This document shows, piece after piece, positions 56,213 to 64,000 of a DNA stretch of 64,000 nucleotides. Below the pieces are notes generated by a model. It saw only the letters and a program-made list of their open reading frames with translations, made no database searches and was not told where the DNA came from. Every line of letters begins with the position of its first letter. Position 1 is the stretch's first letter. This stretch comes from UBA8752 sp036159995. Lineage in GTDB: Bacteria; Bacteroidota; Bacteroidia; Flavobacteriales_D; Sanyastnellaceae. The stretch covers positions 1 to 64,000 of the forward strand of contig JAYYEI010000015.1 of assembly GCA_036159995.1 (NCBI GenBank), written 5' to 3'. The position numbers were made by a program, and so were the translations under genes.

Positions 56213-56292
56213 AGGTTGAAAAGAGAAGAGAGGCCATTTGACCTCCCTTCACAATTCTTGAACCGAAGAGGCGTGACTTGGCGCCATTCCAC

Positions 56293-56979
56293 TCAGTGGG
56301 CGGACTTCAACTTATCGGCGAAAAGCGCCTTGAACTTCTTGACCTTGGGGCCGACCACCGCTACGCAGTACCCTTGATCAGGGTTGTTGGCGAAATAATC
56401 CTGGTGGTAGTCCTCGGCGACATAAAACGGGGCCAGCGGCTCGATGGACGTGACGATGGGGGCGTTCCATAGCCCAGCTTCTTCCGCAGCAGCAAGGGAA
56501 GCACGGGCCACCCGCTCCTGCTCCTCATTCATGGGGAAGATGGCGGAACGGTACTGCGTGCCCACATCGGCGCCTTGCCGATTGAGTGTCGTCGGATCGT
56601 GGGTTCGCCAAAACACCTCGAGGAGTTCCCCGAAGGTGACCACGGTCGGGTCGAACGTGATGCGGACCGCCTCCGCATGGCCTGTGCGTCCCGTGCAGAT
56701 TTCACGGTAGCCGGGATTCTTGATGTGGCCTCCCGTATATCCGCTCTCCACCTTATCCACGCCGTTCATCTCGGCATAGATGGCTTCGGTGCACCAGAAG
56801 CATCCCCCGGCGAGGATGGCAAAGGACTTGCCCTCGGGGGGCGAGACAGACTGTTCGTTGTTCATGACGTTGTGCGGATCGTGTTCAGGGGCCGGCCTCT
56901 CGCACCCGCTGACGGCCAGGGAAGCGGCCAGCAGACAGGCGGTGAGGGGAGCCATCGAAAAAAGAGGAGTCGCGTTCAT
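56293..56979 (-). CDS. msrA: Peptide methionine (S)-S-oxide reductase, lipoprotein form
   Basis: MsrA repairs oxidised methionine in proteins. The 228-residue protein has a lipoprotein signal with Cys26 in LAVSGC and then the MsrA domain: GGCFWCTE with Cys60 nucleophile, SGYTGGH, GHAEAVRITFDP, HDPTTLNRQGADVGTQYRS (in part) and the C-terminal GPKVKKF. Attachment in the envelope suggests repair of exported proteins. It lies in a minus-strand series after ilvE and DUF5723. Confidence 0.95.
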   Translation of the reverse strand: MNATPLFSMAPLTACLLAASLAVSGCERPAPEHDPHNVMNNEQSVSPPEGKSFAILAGGCFWCTEAIYAEMNGVDKVESGYTGGHIKNPGYREICTGRTGHAEAVRITFDPTVVTFGELLEVFWRTHDPTTLNRQGADVGTQYRSAIFPMNEEQERVARASLAAAEEAGLWNAPIVTSIEPLAPFYVAEDYHQDYFANNPDQGYCVAVVGPKVKKFKALFADKLKSAH

Positions 56980-57000
56980 GCTTGGGGAATGGAAAGGAGG

Positions 57001-58533
57001 TCACTTCCCCCCTTTCAAATCCTGTGCCGAACCGATTGTTCGCGTCAGACTCCAGCCCCAGCCCCAACGGCGTTCAGGAGCGAGCCACCCAAACAGGTCG
57101 TCCGTGGCCAGGCCAAACTGTGCCGGGCGGTCCTTTCGGTTCCAGATCAAGGCAATCGGCCAACGCACGGCGCCGCCTTCCCGCCAGCGCATGCCCCCCA
57201 TTCCGAGAAACGGTCCGAGCCGGGTCTGTCCTCCGATGCCCACTTCAGCCGGCTGCTTCAGCAGCGCATCATTGAGAGGAGCACTCAGCTCAATGCCCAC
57301 CATATGGGACCGGCCCACCATCATGCCACCATTCACGGTCACCCGGGTTGGCATGTCCACGACCCGACGCTCGGGGGTGGCTTCGAGGAACAAGGCCGAG
57401 GGAGCCAGTCCATTGTTCAGCAAATCGAACACGCCACCGTCCTGGGGATTCCAATCCTCAAAAGTGGTCACGGGGTTGTTCAGACTGTAGCGTTCCCCCT
57501 GCCAGTCCATGCTGCCGATGTCCGTCACTGCGATGGAGGCGAACCACAGGTTGGCGACCTCAATGCGGGCCGAGAGATCCAGAGCCAGCCCGAATCCAGC
57601 CGGCCGCAGGGCACTGCCCAACGTAGCGTCGGGCGCCACCAATTCAGCTCCAAACCCTCGATTGAATGCCGCATAGGCCCATCGCTCCTCAGCATTGACC
57701 TCATAGTACCCGGTACCCCGGAGGTAGCGAGCCGAGACTCCAGCGGCCAGCACCATGGCTTTGGTGTCCACCAGCTTGACGCCAAATCCGACGCCATAGG
57801 ACCGAACGTGCTGCACTCCGAATGTGCTCCCGTCCAGCAGCTCCATGGCGAGCAGGGCTCCATCGTTCCGAATGCCGGACTCGACCATGTCGAACTGAGC
57901 GTCGGTGAGGGTGTCGACTCCGATGATAGAGCCATCGGTGAGAATGACCTGATCGAACAGCGAGGAGGCCGGCCCCAGCATGACAAATTCAGCCAGGGCA
58001 TTGCTCGGATTAACCGAGGCGGAATAACGGTCTTCAATGGTCCAAGCCCATCCGCCCCGACGTCCATGTCGAGACCAACCAACCCAACGCAACTCCGCAT
58101 TGGCCCGGGTCGGCGCCGTAGACAGTCGCTGCGCCACATCCCTGCGCTCATCGAGGGTCCAGCTTTTGTCGCCTTCGGCCCACTGGACGAGCGAGGTGCC
58201 GTCCAGCAATGGAGTTTCTGCCACCAACCCCCCTTCGAATCCACTGAAGAACCGCAGGCGTTGGCTGCGGCGGAAGTCACGACGACCTCGACGGTTCAGG
58301 GAATCCGGCATGTCCACTTTGCGGTCCTTGACGTCAAAAGGCCGCTTTGTGGCCAAAAGAGAGGGGTTGACCCCAATGGCATGATGCCCGATGGCCGTGA
58401 TTCCGGGAATGGGACTGCCCAGCAGATCCACCCCGGCCTGCTGGGAAAAGGCGGACGGGCTTGCGAACATCAGAAACCCGAGCAGGAGGCCTGCTGCACT
58501 ATTCAGGATCCGGTATCGCGTCGTCTCGCTCAA
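57001..58533 (-). CDS. DUF5723-type outer-membrane beta-barrel-like protein
   Basis: This 510-residue exported protein has a signal peptide (LLLGFLMFASPSAFSQ) and alternating aromatic/glycine beta-strand patterns. It resembles the Bacteroidota DUF5723 group through the SLLATKRPFDVK and VNGGMMVGRSHMVGIE segments; the assignment is moderate. It is probably in the outer membrane. The start overlaps the ilvE stop by ATGA. Confidence 0.78.
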   Translation of the reverse strand: MSETTRYRILNSAAGLLLGFLMFASPSAFSQQAGVDLLGSPIPGITAIGHHAIGVNPSLLATKRPFDVKDRKVDMPDSLNRRGRRDFRRSQRLRFFSGFEGGLVAETPLLDGTSLVQWAEGDKSWTLDERRDVAQRLSTAPTRANAELRWVGWSRHGRRGGWAWTIEDRYSASVNPSNALAEFVMLGPASSLFDQVILTDGSIIGVDTLTDAQFDMVESGIRNDGALLAMELLDGSTFGVQHVRSYGVGFGVKLVDTKAMVLAAGVSARYLRGTGYYEVNAEERWAYAAFNRGFGAELVAPDATLGSALRPAGFGLALDLSARIEVANLWFASIAVTDIGSMDWQGERYSLNNPVTTFEDWNPQDGGVFDLLNNGLAPSALFLEATPERRVVDMPTRVTVNGGMMVGRSHMVGIELSAPLNDALLKQPAEVGIGGQTRLGPFLGMGGMRWREGGAVRWPIALIWNRKDRPAQFGLATDDLFGWLAPERRWGWGWSLTRTIGSAQDLKGGK

Positions 58534-59594
58534 AGTATCAGTCTCCAGCCAAACGGGTCGTCTTCATGGCCCCGCCGAATTCCATCGAGCGTGGCCGCAA
58601 GCCGCGGCATCACGGTCCAAGATTCTACCGCGGGCAAGTCCACATCACCGGCATTGAATCCAATGGCTTCAATGGGGGTCATGGTCGCCGCCGTACCCAC
58701 GCCGAAAGCTTCGGTCAGTGCACCACTCTCAGCAGCCGCCTTCAATTCGGCGACGGCAATTCGGCGCTCCTCGACCTCCAGACCGAAGTGACGGGCCAGG
58801 TTGAGGACGCTGTTGCGGGTCACTCCATTCAGCACGGTGTCCCCGAGGCTCGGCGACACCAGCTTCCCATCCAAGACGAAGACGGCGTTCATCGTTCCGC
58901 TTTCCTCGATGTACTTGTGCTCCACGGCATCCGTCCACAGGATCTGCTGATATCCAGCGGCCTTGGCCAGCTCGGTCGGCTTCAGCGAAGCGGCATAGTT
59001 TCCAGCCGCCTTGGCATATCCAGTCCCTCCTGGAGCGGCACGGGTATATTCCGTTTCCACCTTGACCCGAACGCCGCCCTTGTAGTAGGGCCCAACAGGA
59101 CAGGTGAAGATGATGAACCGGTATTCTGCACTCGGGCGAACCCCGACGTGCACTTCCGACGCAAACATGAAGGGCCGAATGTAGAGGGAGGAGCCCGCTC
59201 CGTCGGGCACCCAATCCGAATCCATCTTGACCAACTCGACGAGCGCCTCATGGAACAGCTCGGGGTCCACGGCCGGCATGCACATCCGATCCGCGCTCAC
59301 GTTGAATCGCGCAATGTTGGCATCGGGCCGGAACAAGGCTACGCCCCCATCAGGCTGGCGGAAGGCCTTCATGCCTTCGAAAATGGCCTGTCCATAGTGC
59401 AGGGCCATCGCGGCCGGACTCATGGCGATGTCCGCGTACGGCTGGATGGCGCCGGTCTGCCACTGCCCATCCTTGAAATCCATCACGAACATGTGATCCG
59501 AGAAGACGCTTCCGAAGGGAAGATCCTGGAGGTCGACCTGCCCGAGGCGGGACTCGTGGGTCGGATGGATGTCAAAGAGGGTCGTCGTCATCAT
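58530..59594 (-). CDS. ilvE: Branched-chain amino acid aminotransferase
   Basis: This PLP fold-type IV aminotransferase carries out the last step of Val, Leu and Ile synthesis. The protein of about 354 residues shows HYGQAIFEGMKAFR, FRPDANIARF, the PLP Lys in GTGYAKAAGNYAAS and EESGTMN. Two tandem ATGs (59594 and 59591) are possible starts. A strong promoter (TTG, 18 bases, TATTTTTG) lies about 35 bases upstream. Upstream open frame is antisense to the regulator gene and rejected. Confidence 0.95.
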   Translation of the reverse strand: MMTTTLFDIHPTHESRLGQVDLQDLPFGSVFSDHMFVMDFKDGQWQTGAIQPYADIAMSPAAMALHYGQAIFEGMKAFRQPDGGVALFRPDANIARFNVSADRMCMPAVDPELFHEALVELVKMDSDWVPDGAGSSLYIRPFMFASEVHVGVRPSAEYRFIIFTCPVGPYYKGGVRVKVETEYTRAAPGGTGYAKAAGNYAASLKPTELAKAAGYQQILWTDAVEHKYIEESGTMNAVFVLDGKLVSPSLGDTVLNGVTRNSVLNLARHFGLEVEERRIAVAELKAAAESGALTEAFGVGTAATMTPIEAIGFNAGDVDLPAVESWTVMPRLAATLDGIRRGHEDDPFGWRLIL

Positions 59595-59628
59595 GGGCCT
59601 ATCATTAAGGACACGTTCAATCGCTTCG

Positions 59629-59657
59629 CAAAAATAGGGGGAACGAATCCTCCCCAA
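59629..59657 (-). promoter_or_regulatory. Promoter of ilvE: TTG-N18-TATTTTTG
   Basis: Both the -33 TTG (59657-59655) and a perfect -7 TAnnTTTG (59636-59629) are present at the spacing typical of Bacteroidota. It is one of two full perfect promoters in the window. Confidence 0.75.
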
Positions 59658-59668
59658 CCCGTTGGCAA

Positions 59669-60343
59669 TCAAGCCTCGGGCGCGAACAGGAACTTGTTTG
59701 GACTCACCAAACCGGCCTGAACGGCATACATCACAACCGACGCCGTGTTGTTGGCGCCGAGCTTCTGCAGGATGTTCCTGCGGTGCGTGGTGATGGTGTG
59801 CGGGCTCACGAAGAGCTTCTCGGAAATCTGCGGGTTGGTGAATCCTTCCGCAATCAACCGGATCACCTCCAGCTCCCGCTTGCTCAAGCTCACTCCAGCG
59901 CAATCCGGGTCCACCACGTCGAGAGACTCGAGGTCAATGCCTTCCCGCTTGATGGTGTCGAGAATCTGCGAGCAGAAGAACTTCCGACCGCAGTGGGTTT
60001 CCCGCACAGCCTCCACGATTTCCTGCAGGTCACAGTCCTTCTTCACATACCCGTCCACACCGGCACGCAAGGCATGGACCAAGGTCGTTCCGCGCTGGGC
60101 ATCCGTAAGCGCCAAGACGCGAATTCGGCCCTGGGCCTTGAGCCGGACGATGGTCTCCACCGAAAATCCGCCCGTCACGAAATCGAGAATGACAAGATCC
60201 GGTGCGAATCCCTCGATCAACTCGAACATCTCCGCTTCCGTCCGGGCCTGGCCCACCACCTCCTTGAACCCATGCGATCGCAGGGTTGCCTGAAGGCCAC
60301 AGGCCACAAGCTGGTTGCTGTCGGCGATGAGGATGCGGGGCAT
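59669..60343 (-). CDS. NarL/LuxR-type response regulator
   Basis: This 224-residue regulator has an N-terminal receiver domain with phospho-acceptor Asp54 in LVILDFVTGG and conserved Thr/Lys positions (ALTDAQ, GYVKKD). A C-terminal LuxR-type helix-turn-helix follows at about 150-210 (LSKRELEVIRLIAEGFTNPQIS, in part). No sensor kinase is adjacent. Its promoter is one of the best in the window (TTG-N17-TAGCTTTG). Targets are unknown. Confidence 0.93.
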   Translation of the reverse strand: MPRILIADSNQLVACGLQATLRSHGFKEVVGQARTEAEMFELIEGFAPDLVILDFVTGGFSVETIVRLKAQGRIRVLALTDAQRGTTLVHALRAGVDGYVKKDCDLQEIVEAVRETHCGRKFFCSQILDTIKREGIDLESLDVVDPDCAGVSLSKRELEVIRLIAEGFTNPQISEKLFVSPHTITTHRRNILQKLGANNTASVVMYAVQAGLVSPNKFLFAPEA

Positions 60344-60369
60344 GTCTTATTGAGACTGATTCCAGATAA

Positions 60370-60397
60370 CAAAGCTAGGGTGCAAACCCGGAGGCAA
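60370..60397 (-). promoter_or_regulatory. Promoter of the response regulator: TTG-N17-TAGCTTTG
   Basis: The TTG at 60397-60395 and the -7 box at 60377-60370 have consensus spacing. It lies in the short gap after rnz, giving the regulator its own transcript. Confidence 0.75.
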
Positions 60398-60405
60398 GAC
60401 GGACC

Positions 60406-61350
60406 TCAGGCCCCCCGTTCGCCAATTTCTTCACAGGAAACGACCTCCAGCATCATTCCGTCCTCCGCCATCACAGTCTCGGGAAACACGGCGCGCGCCT
60501 CTTCAAGCAGCGAATCGAAACGATCATACCGGGCCGACACATGGCCAAGTACGAGGCGCCCGACCCCTGCCCGCTCCGCGATCCTGGCCGCCTGTCGGGC
60601 TGAGCTGTGGAAGGTCTTCTCTGCCCGGGCCTTCATCGCTTCATCGAACGTCGCTTCATGGTAAAGCAGGTCCACACCCCGGATGAATTCCGCGAGCGGC
60701 TCCCAGTATCGCGTGTCCGCGGCAAAGGCGTAACTCCGCACCGCGGGCACCGGATGACAGGCCTCGGCATACGCGATGCGGGTTCCGTCCCCACGCACCA
60801 CATCCTCCTTGCGTTTCAGGGCGAGGATTTCGGACGGAACGAGGTCGTGGCGCCTGACCCAATCCCGTTTGACACCGGGTTCACGCTCCTTCTCCCGAAG
60901 GAGGAAGCCTGTGGTCGGAATCCGGTGTTTGACTGGGAAACTCTCCAATTGCACGGACCCATCTTCGAACAGGACCTGAGGCTCTTCCGAAGACGTCGGA
61001 TGGAAATGCAGCGGAAAATCAAGACGCCCCTCTCCCACCTCCTGATGCAAATCGAGAACTTCCTTCAGCCGATTCGGCCCGTAGATGTGGAGCGGGCGGG
61101 TCCGGCCCAACAGATTGAACGTGGACACCAGCCCCGGCAAACCGAGATAGTGGTCCCCATGCAGATGGGAAATGCAGATGTGGTCGATGCGCATCATCCG
61201 GATGCGCTCCTTCCTCAAGGCTATCTGCGTGCCCTCCCCACAATCGAGGAGGAACTGCTTCTCGTGGACATTGACGACCTGGGCGGTCGGATTCCGGCCC
61301 GGCAAGGGCAAAGCGGCCCCGCAGCCCAGGATGTGGACTTCGAAGCGCAA
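60406..61350 (-). CDS. rnz: Ribonuclease Z
   Basis: RNase Z trims tRNA 3' ends, fitting genes that do not encode CCA. The protein of about 314 residues has the metallo-beta-lactamase motif HLHGDH at residues 62-67, the family N-terminus FEVHILGCGAALP, and LFHEATF-type LLYHEATF with later LVLGHVSARY. The start must be TTG at 61350: it gives the exact family N-terminus and begins five bases after the preceding stop, and no ATG or GTG lies between. Confidence 0.94.
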   Translation of the reverse strand: MRFEVHILGCGAALPLPGRNPTAQVVNVHEKQFLLDCGEGTQIALRKERIRMMRIDHICISHLHGDHYLGLPGLVSTFNLLGRTRPLHIYGPNRLKEVLDLHQEVGEGRLDFPLHFHPTSSEEPQVLFEDGSVQLESFPVKHRIPTTGFLLREKEREPGVKRDWVRRHDLVPSEILALKRKEDVVRGDGTRIAYAEACHPVPAVRSYAFAADTRYWEPLAEFIRGVDLLYHEATFDEAMKARAEKTFHSSARQAARIAERAGVGRLVLGHVSARYDRFDSLLEEARAVFPETVMAEDGMMLEVVSCEEIGERGA

Positions 61351-61355
61351 GCGCC

Positions 61356-62135
61356 TCAGCGCTGGACGAGGAGGCGACGCACCTGGACCTCTCCTTCGCG
61401 CATGATGCGCAGGAAGTAGACCCCGTCGTTCAACTCCTCCACGGAAATGAGGGAACGGTTGGAGTCCTCCGTCCACTCCCGGATGAGCCGGCCATCGGCG
61501 CCAAGCAACACGACCGTCGCCCCTTGGGCACCGGACAAGGTTACCTCCGCCGTTGCCGGCGTCGGGAAGACCGTCAAAGCCTGTCCATCAGCGAGAGCGA
61601 TGCCGCTCGACTGGTCGAGGATTGGGAACGGGAATCCGTCAAAGCTGAACGGAGTGGCGAGGGGGAACCCAAATACGGTGGCCCAGACATTGACCTCCAT
61701 GCTGAGGACGTAACTGCCCACGACGGTAGGAACACCACTGAAGGTGGCGCAGTATTGACCTCCTCCAAGAAAGGTGCAAGGGTCGGCACAGTCGCCGTTG
61801 TTGTTGCAGATGTATTCCAAGCCGACATCCTCGAAGGTGAGGGTGTCTCCCGCAACGGTGTCCACAAGAAGCACGGCCTCGATGACCACCGAATCAATCG
61901 GTGCATTCAGGGGGGTATCCGGCACGACGTCAATGGCGAACGAGGGAACGAGGAGATGCACTTCGTCGACATAAGCGACGCTGACATACGCCGTGTCGAA
62001 GAAGGTCGTTTCCCCATCAGGGCTGAGGCCCCAGGTGGCTTCGCCGAAATCGACGGCCTCGGGATCACATTGGGCCTGCAGGGAACAGGCGAGGACAAGC
62101 ATCACACAGGATGCGGCAAGACGGAACAGGTTCAT
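61356..62135 (-). CDS. Secreted protein with T9SS type A sorting domain
   Basis: This protein of about 259 residues has a signal peptide (LAASCVMLVLACSLQAQ), a unique middle with a Cys-rich stretch (EYICNNNGDCADPCTFLGGG), and a T9SS-type C-terminus (LTVFPTPATAEVTLSG, LIREWTED, GVYFLRIMREGEVQVRRLLVQR). The function of the middle is not recognised. It is inserted between the STAS gene and rnz, with gaps of 16 and 5 bases. Confidence 0.88.
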   Translation of the reverse strand: MNLFRLAASCVMLVLACSLQAQCDPEAVDFGEATWGLSPDGETTFFDTAYVSVAYVDEVHLLVPSFAIDVVPDTPLNAPIDSVVIEAVLLVDTVAGDTLTFEDVGLEYICNNNGDCADPCTFLGGGQYCATFSGVPTVVGSYVLSMEVNVWATVFGFPLATPFSFDGFPFPILDQSSGIALADGQALTVFPTPATAEVTLSGAQGATVVLLGADGRLIREWTEDSNRSLISVEELNDGVYFLRIMREGEVQVRRLLVQR

Positions 62136-62151
62136 GGTCGTGGGTTGAGGG

Positions 62152-62514
62152 TTAGAGGTCCCGTTCGACCTCCTCCATGTAGACGAAGTCGATGGCCTCC
62201 TGGGCCGTGGGTACAATCTTGAGGACGTTGTCCAACTGGCTGATGGTCACGAGTTTGGCGACTGCAGGTTGGAGTCCGCACAGCACGAAGCTGCCGCCGG
62301 CATCCCGGCATCCGCGGTGTCCGATCAGCACGGCGCTCAGGCCGCTGGAATCGATGTAGCGCGTCTCGCTCAAGTCGAGCACCATGTTGCGGTGGCCCTC
62401 CTTGTTGGCGAGGACCAGTTCGCCTTTCAACTCGGGCGCACACAAGGCGTCCAACTTCTCCACTTTGGCGGTCACGACGACCACCTTCTCCCGCTTGTCG
62501 ACTTCAAATTTCAT
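62152..62514 (-). CDS. STAS-domain anti-sigma-factor-antagonist-like protein
   Basis: This 120-residue protein is a single STAS domain (FEVDKREKVVVVTAKVEKL, MVLDLSETRYIDSSGLSAVL) with the phosphorylatable Ser at 56/57 in DSSGL. In partner-switching systems this serine is phosphorylated by an anti-sigma kinase; no such kinase is in the window. The ATG at 62514 gives the normal N-terminus. A TATTTTCG box with TTG at 20 bases lies just upstream, inside the pyrB end. Confidence 0.92.
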   Translation of the reverse strand: MKFEVDKREKVVVVTAKVEKLDALCAPELKGELVLANKEGHRNMVLDLSETRYIDSSGLSAVLIGHRGCRDAGGSFVLCGLQPAVAKLVTISQLDNVLKIVPTAQEAIDFVYMEEVERDL

Positions 62515-62533
62515 GTCGCGAATCTGTATCGTC

Positions 62534-62564
62534 CGAAAATAGGTCAATCCTCCGAGCCGCCCAA
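62534..62564 (-). promoter_or_regulatory. Candidate promoter of the STAS gene: TTG-N20-TATTTTCG
   Basis: The -7 box differs from TAnnTTTG at one base; the TTG at 62564-62562 has acceptable spacing. The site overlaps the last codons of pyrB. Confidence 0.55.
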
Positions 62565-63488
62565 TCGTCCCGCCAGCAGGTAGAGCACCGCCATCCGGAC
62601 GGCCACTCCATTTTCGACCTGGTCGAGGATGACGGCATCTTCCCCATCCGCCACATCACTGGCGATTTCCACGCCCCGGTTCATCGGACCAGGGTGCAGG
62701 ATGACGGGGCGGTGCTCGAGCCGATCCAATCGCTCACGGGTGATGCCAAAGCGGGCGTGGTATTCCTCGAGGCTCGGGAAATAGGGGACTTCTGTCCCCT
62801 GCCGTTCGAGCTGGATACGGAGCACATTGGCCACATCGCACCAGGCGAGGGCCGCATCCACATCGTGACCTACTTGGACCCCTAGGCTGCCGAAATGCTT
62901 CGGAATGAGGGTCGCCGGGCCGCACACCATGACCTCGGCACCGAGGAGCTGGAGGCACAGTACATTGGACAGGGCCACCCGACTGTGCCGGATGTCTCCG
63001 AAGATGCAGACCTTCTTCCCTTCCAACGACCCCAGTCTTTCGGTCAGCGTGAAGCTGTCGAGCAGTGCCTGAGTTGGATGCTCATGGGTGCCATCCCCCG
63101 CATTGATGATGGGCACGCCAATCTTCTCGGCGAGATAATGCGGCGCGCCCGGGTGGGGATGGCGCATCACCACCATGTCCACCTTCATCGCGAGGATGTT
63201 GTTGACCGTATCGGCGAGGGTCTCCCCTTTCTTGACACTCGACGAGGCCGCCGAGAAATTGACGACATCCGCCGACAGCCGCTTCTCCGCCAATTCGAAA
63301 CTGAGTCGGGTCCGGGTGCTGTTTTCGAAGAACAGGTTGGCCACCGTCAGGTCCCGCAGGCTCGGCACCTTCTTGATGGGGCGATTGATGACATCCTTGA
63401 ATTCCCGGGCGGTCTCGAAAACGGCGTCGATGTCGGACCGATTCAGTCCGCGGATGCCGAGCAGGTGACGCGAGGAGAATTCAGCCAT
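62544..63488 (-). CDS. pyrB: Aspartate carbamoyltransferase catalytic subunit
   Basis: PyrB joins carbamoyl phosphate and aspartate in pyrimidine synthesis. The 314-residue protein has the carbamoyl-phosphate site FENSTRTRLSFELAEKRL (Ser57-Thr60), SSSVKKGETLADT, the HPTQALLD loop and HPGPMNRGVE. No regulatory subunit pyrI was seen, matching PyrR-controlled systems. The ATG at 63488 overlaps the pyrR end by eight bases. Confidence 0.97.
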   Translation of the reverse strand: MAEFSSRHLLGIRGLNRSDIDAVFETAREFKDVINRPIKKVPSLRDLTVANLFFENSTRTRLSFELAEKRLSADVVNFSAASSSVKKGETLADTVNNILAMKVDMVVMRHPHPGAPHYLAEKIGVPIINAGDGTHEHPTQALLDSFTLTERLGSLEGKKVCIFGDIRHSRVALSNVLCLQLLGAEVMVCGPATLIPKHFGSLGVQVGHDVDAALAWCDVANVLRIQLERQGTEVPYFPSLEEYHARFGITRERLDRLEHRPVILHPGPMNRGVEIASDVADGEDAVILDQVENGVAVRMAVLYLLAGRLGGSED

Positions 63489-64000
63489 GGGTGTCCGATG
63501 GATTGATGAGTTGAACCCGGTCTTCCCCCGTTCCGTCTTCCTCGGCCCAGATGACCTTAACGCGTTGGCTGTCCAAGCTGTCCACCTTGCGACCGACGTA
63601 TTGGGGTTCAATGGGCAGTTCCCGCCGGAATCGACGGTCGACGAGGACGGCGAGCTCCATGGTCGCCGGGCGGCCGTGGGCCAGCAAGGCGTCCATTGCG
63701 GCCCGGATGGTCCGGCCTGTGAACAGCACGTCGTCCACGAGGACGATGTTCAGGCCTTCGACCGAAAATTCAAGGTTGGTTGCCGCGGCGCGCAGCGGTT
63801 GGTCATGGCGGCGGAAGTCATCGCGGAAGAACGTGATGTCAAGGTCTCCGCACCGGGGACGCTGACCACCGAGAATGTCCGTGATCCGATCCCGAAGTCG
63901 CTGGGCCACATGGATGCCTCGGGGCTGGATGCCGATGAGCGCCGAATCGGCGAATTCACCGTGCGCCTCCACCAGCTGGTGTGCCAGTCGGTCGAGGGTC
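63481..64000 (-). CDS. pyrR: PyrR, bifunctional pyrimidine regulator / uracil phosphoribosyltransferase (partial, 5' end outside)
   Basis: At least 172 residues are visible, with the N-terminus beyond the right edge; the open frame continues through TLDRLAHQLVEAH. The phosphoribosyltransferase motif is VLVDDVLFTGRTIRAAMDAL, with ALIGIQPRGIHVAQRL before it. PyrR proteins bind pyr mRNA to attenuate transcription in Gram-positives; in Bacteroidota the regulatory role is less certain. It precedes pyrB with an 8-base overlap. Confidence 0.95.
   Translation of the reverse strand, partial: TLDRLAHQLVEAHGEFADSALIGIQPRGIHVAQRLRDRITDILGGQRPRCGDLDITFFRDDFRRHDQPLRAAATNLEFSVEGLNIVLVDDVLFTGRTIRAAMDALLAHGRPATMELAVLVDRRFRRELPIEPQYVGRKVDSLDSQRVKVIWAEEDGTGEDRVQLINPSDTHG

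Overview
The window is a gene-dense (few gaps over 200 bases), GC-rich chromosomal segment of a member of the phylum Bacteroidota, probably Flavobacteriales-like. The evidence is the gliding pair gldF/gldG, several secreted proteins with type IX secretion (T9SS) style C-termini, Bacteroidota-typical families (DUF4340, DUF5723, DUF6913, DUF2797, START-like, GH92), a glutaminyl-tRNA synthetase, and short AT-rich TAnnTTTG boxes, the known Bacteroidota -7 promoter element, just upstream of many starts. No prophage, insertion sequence, CRISPR array or rRNA operon was seen. One tRNA gene is present.

Layout. 1-10.7 kb: rpe, a secreted VCBS/ASPIC protein, clpS, a LytTR regulator with a degenerate receiver, an odd Trp/Arg-rich small protein, glnS, then a tightly overlapping minus-strand operon phoH-purC-tsaC-cca. 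10.8-18.0 kb: a plus-strand operon with SAM hydroxide adenosyltransferase, a small monooxygenase-like protein, gldF, gldG, a DUF4340 protein, 3-oxoadipyl-CoA thiolase, paaY and a tRNA methyltransferase. 18.0-23.1 kb: a START-like protein, tRNA-Met, a 5'-truncated fragment of a Cys-rich repeat protein joined through a perfect 30-bp palindrome, and a 1238-residue secreted protein with two copies of an unnamed domain, a cupredoxin domain and many short Cys/Asp repeats. 23.1-32 kb: a thioredoxin-like lipid/envelope protein, small hydrolases, DUF2797, YqgE and an M14 peptidase. 32-41 kb: a minus-strand operon headed by paaZ and running through an S41-like protease, a small secreted protein, a GH92 mannosidase and a class III aminotransferase, with a divergent secreted T9SS protein carrying a third copy of the unnamed domain. 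41.1-41.8 kb is a gene-free stretch bordered by a 10-bp direct repeat. 41.8-50.3 kb: TPR protein, gyrA, clpC, divIC, an NTF2-like lipoprotein, ychF. 50.4-53.6 kb: a split transketolase whose two half-genes are separated by a von Willebrand A gene. 53.7-64 kb: minus-strand genes dapA and its DUF6913 partner, pirin, msrA, DUF5723, ilvE, a NarL-type regulator, rnz, a T9SS protein, a STAS protein, pyrB and the start-less pyrR running off the right edge.

Functionally the segment is mostly housekeeping (pyrimidine, purine, branched-chain amino acid and lysine synthesis, tRNA charging and maturation, proteolysis, DNA topology) mixed with gliding/T9SS surface functions and three genes of aerobic phenylacetate degradation (thiolase, paaY, paaZ) placed at two loci. 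The less ordinary material is the unnamed three-copy domain, the tRNA-side gene fragment with its palindrome, the VWA gene inside the transketolase operon and the very short or absent leaders implied by the promoter boxes.
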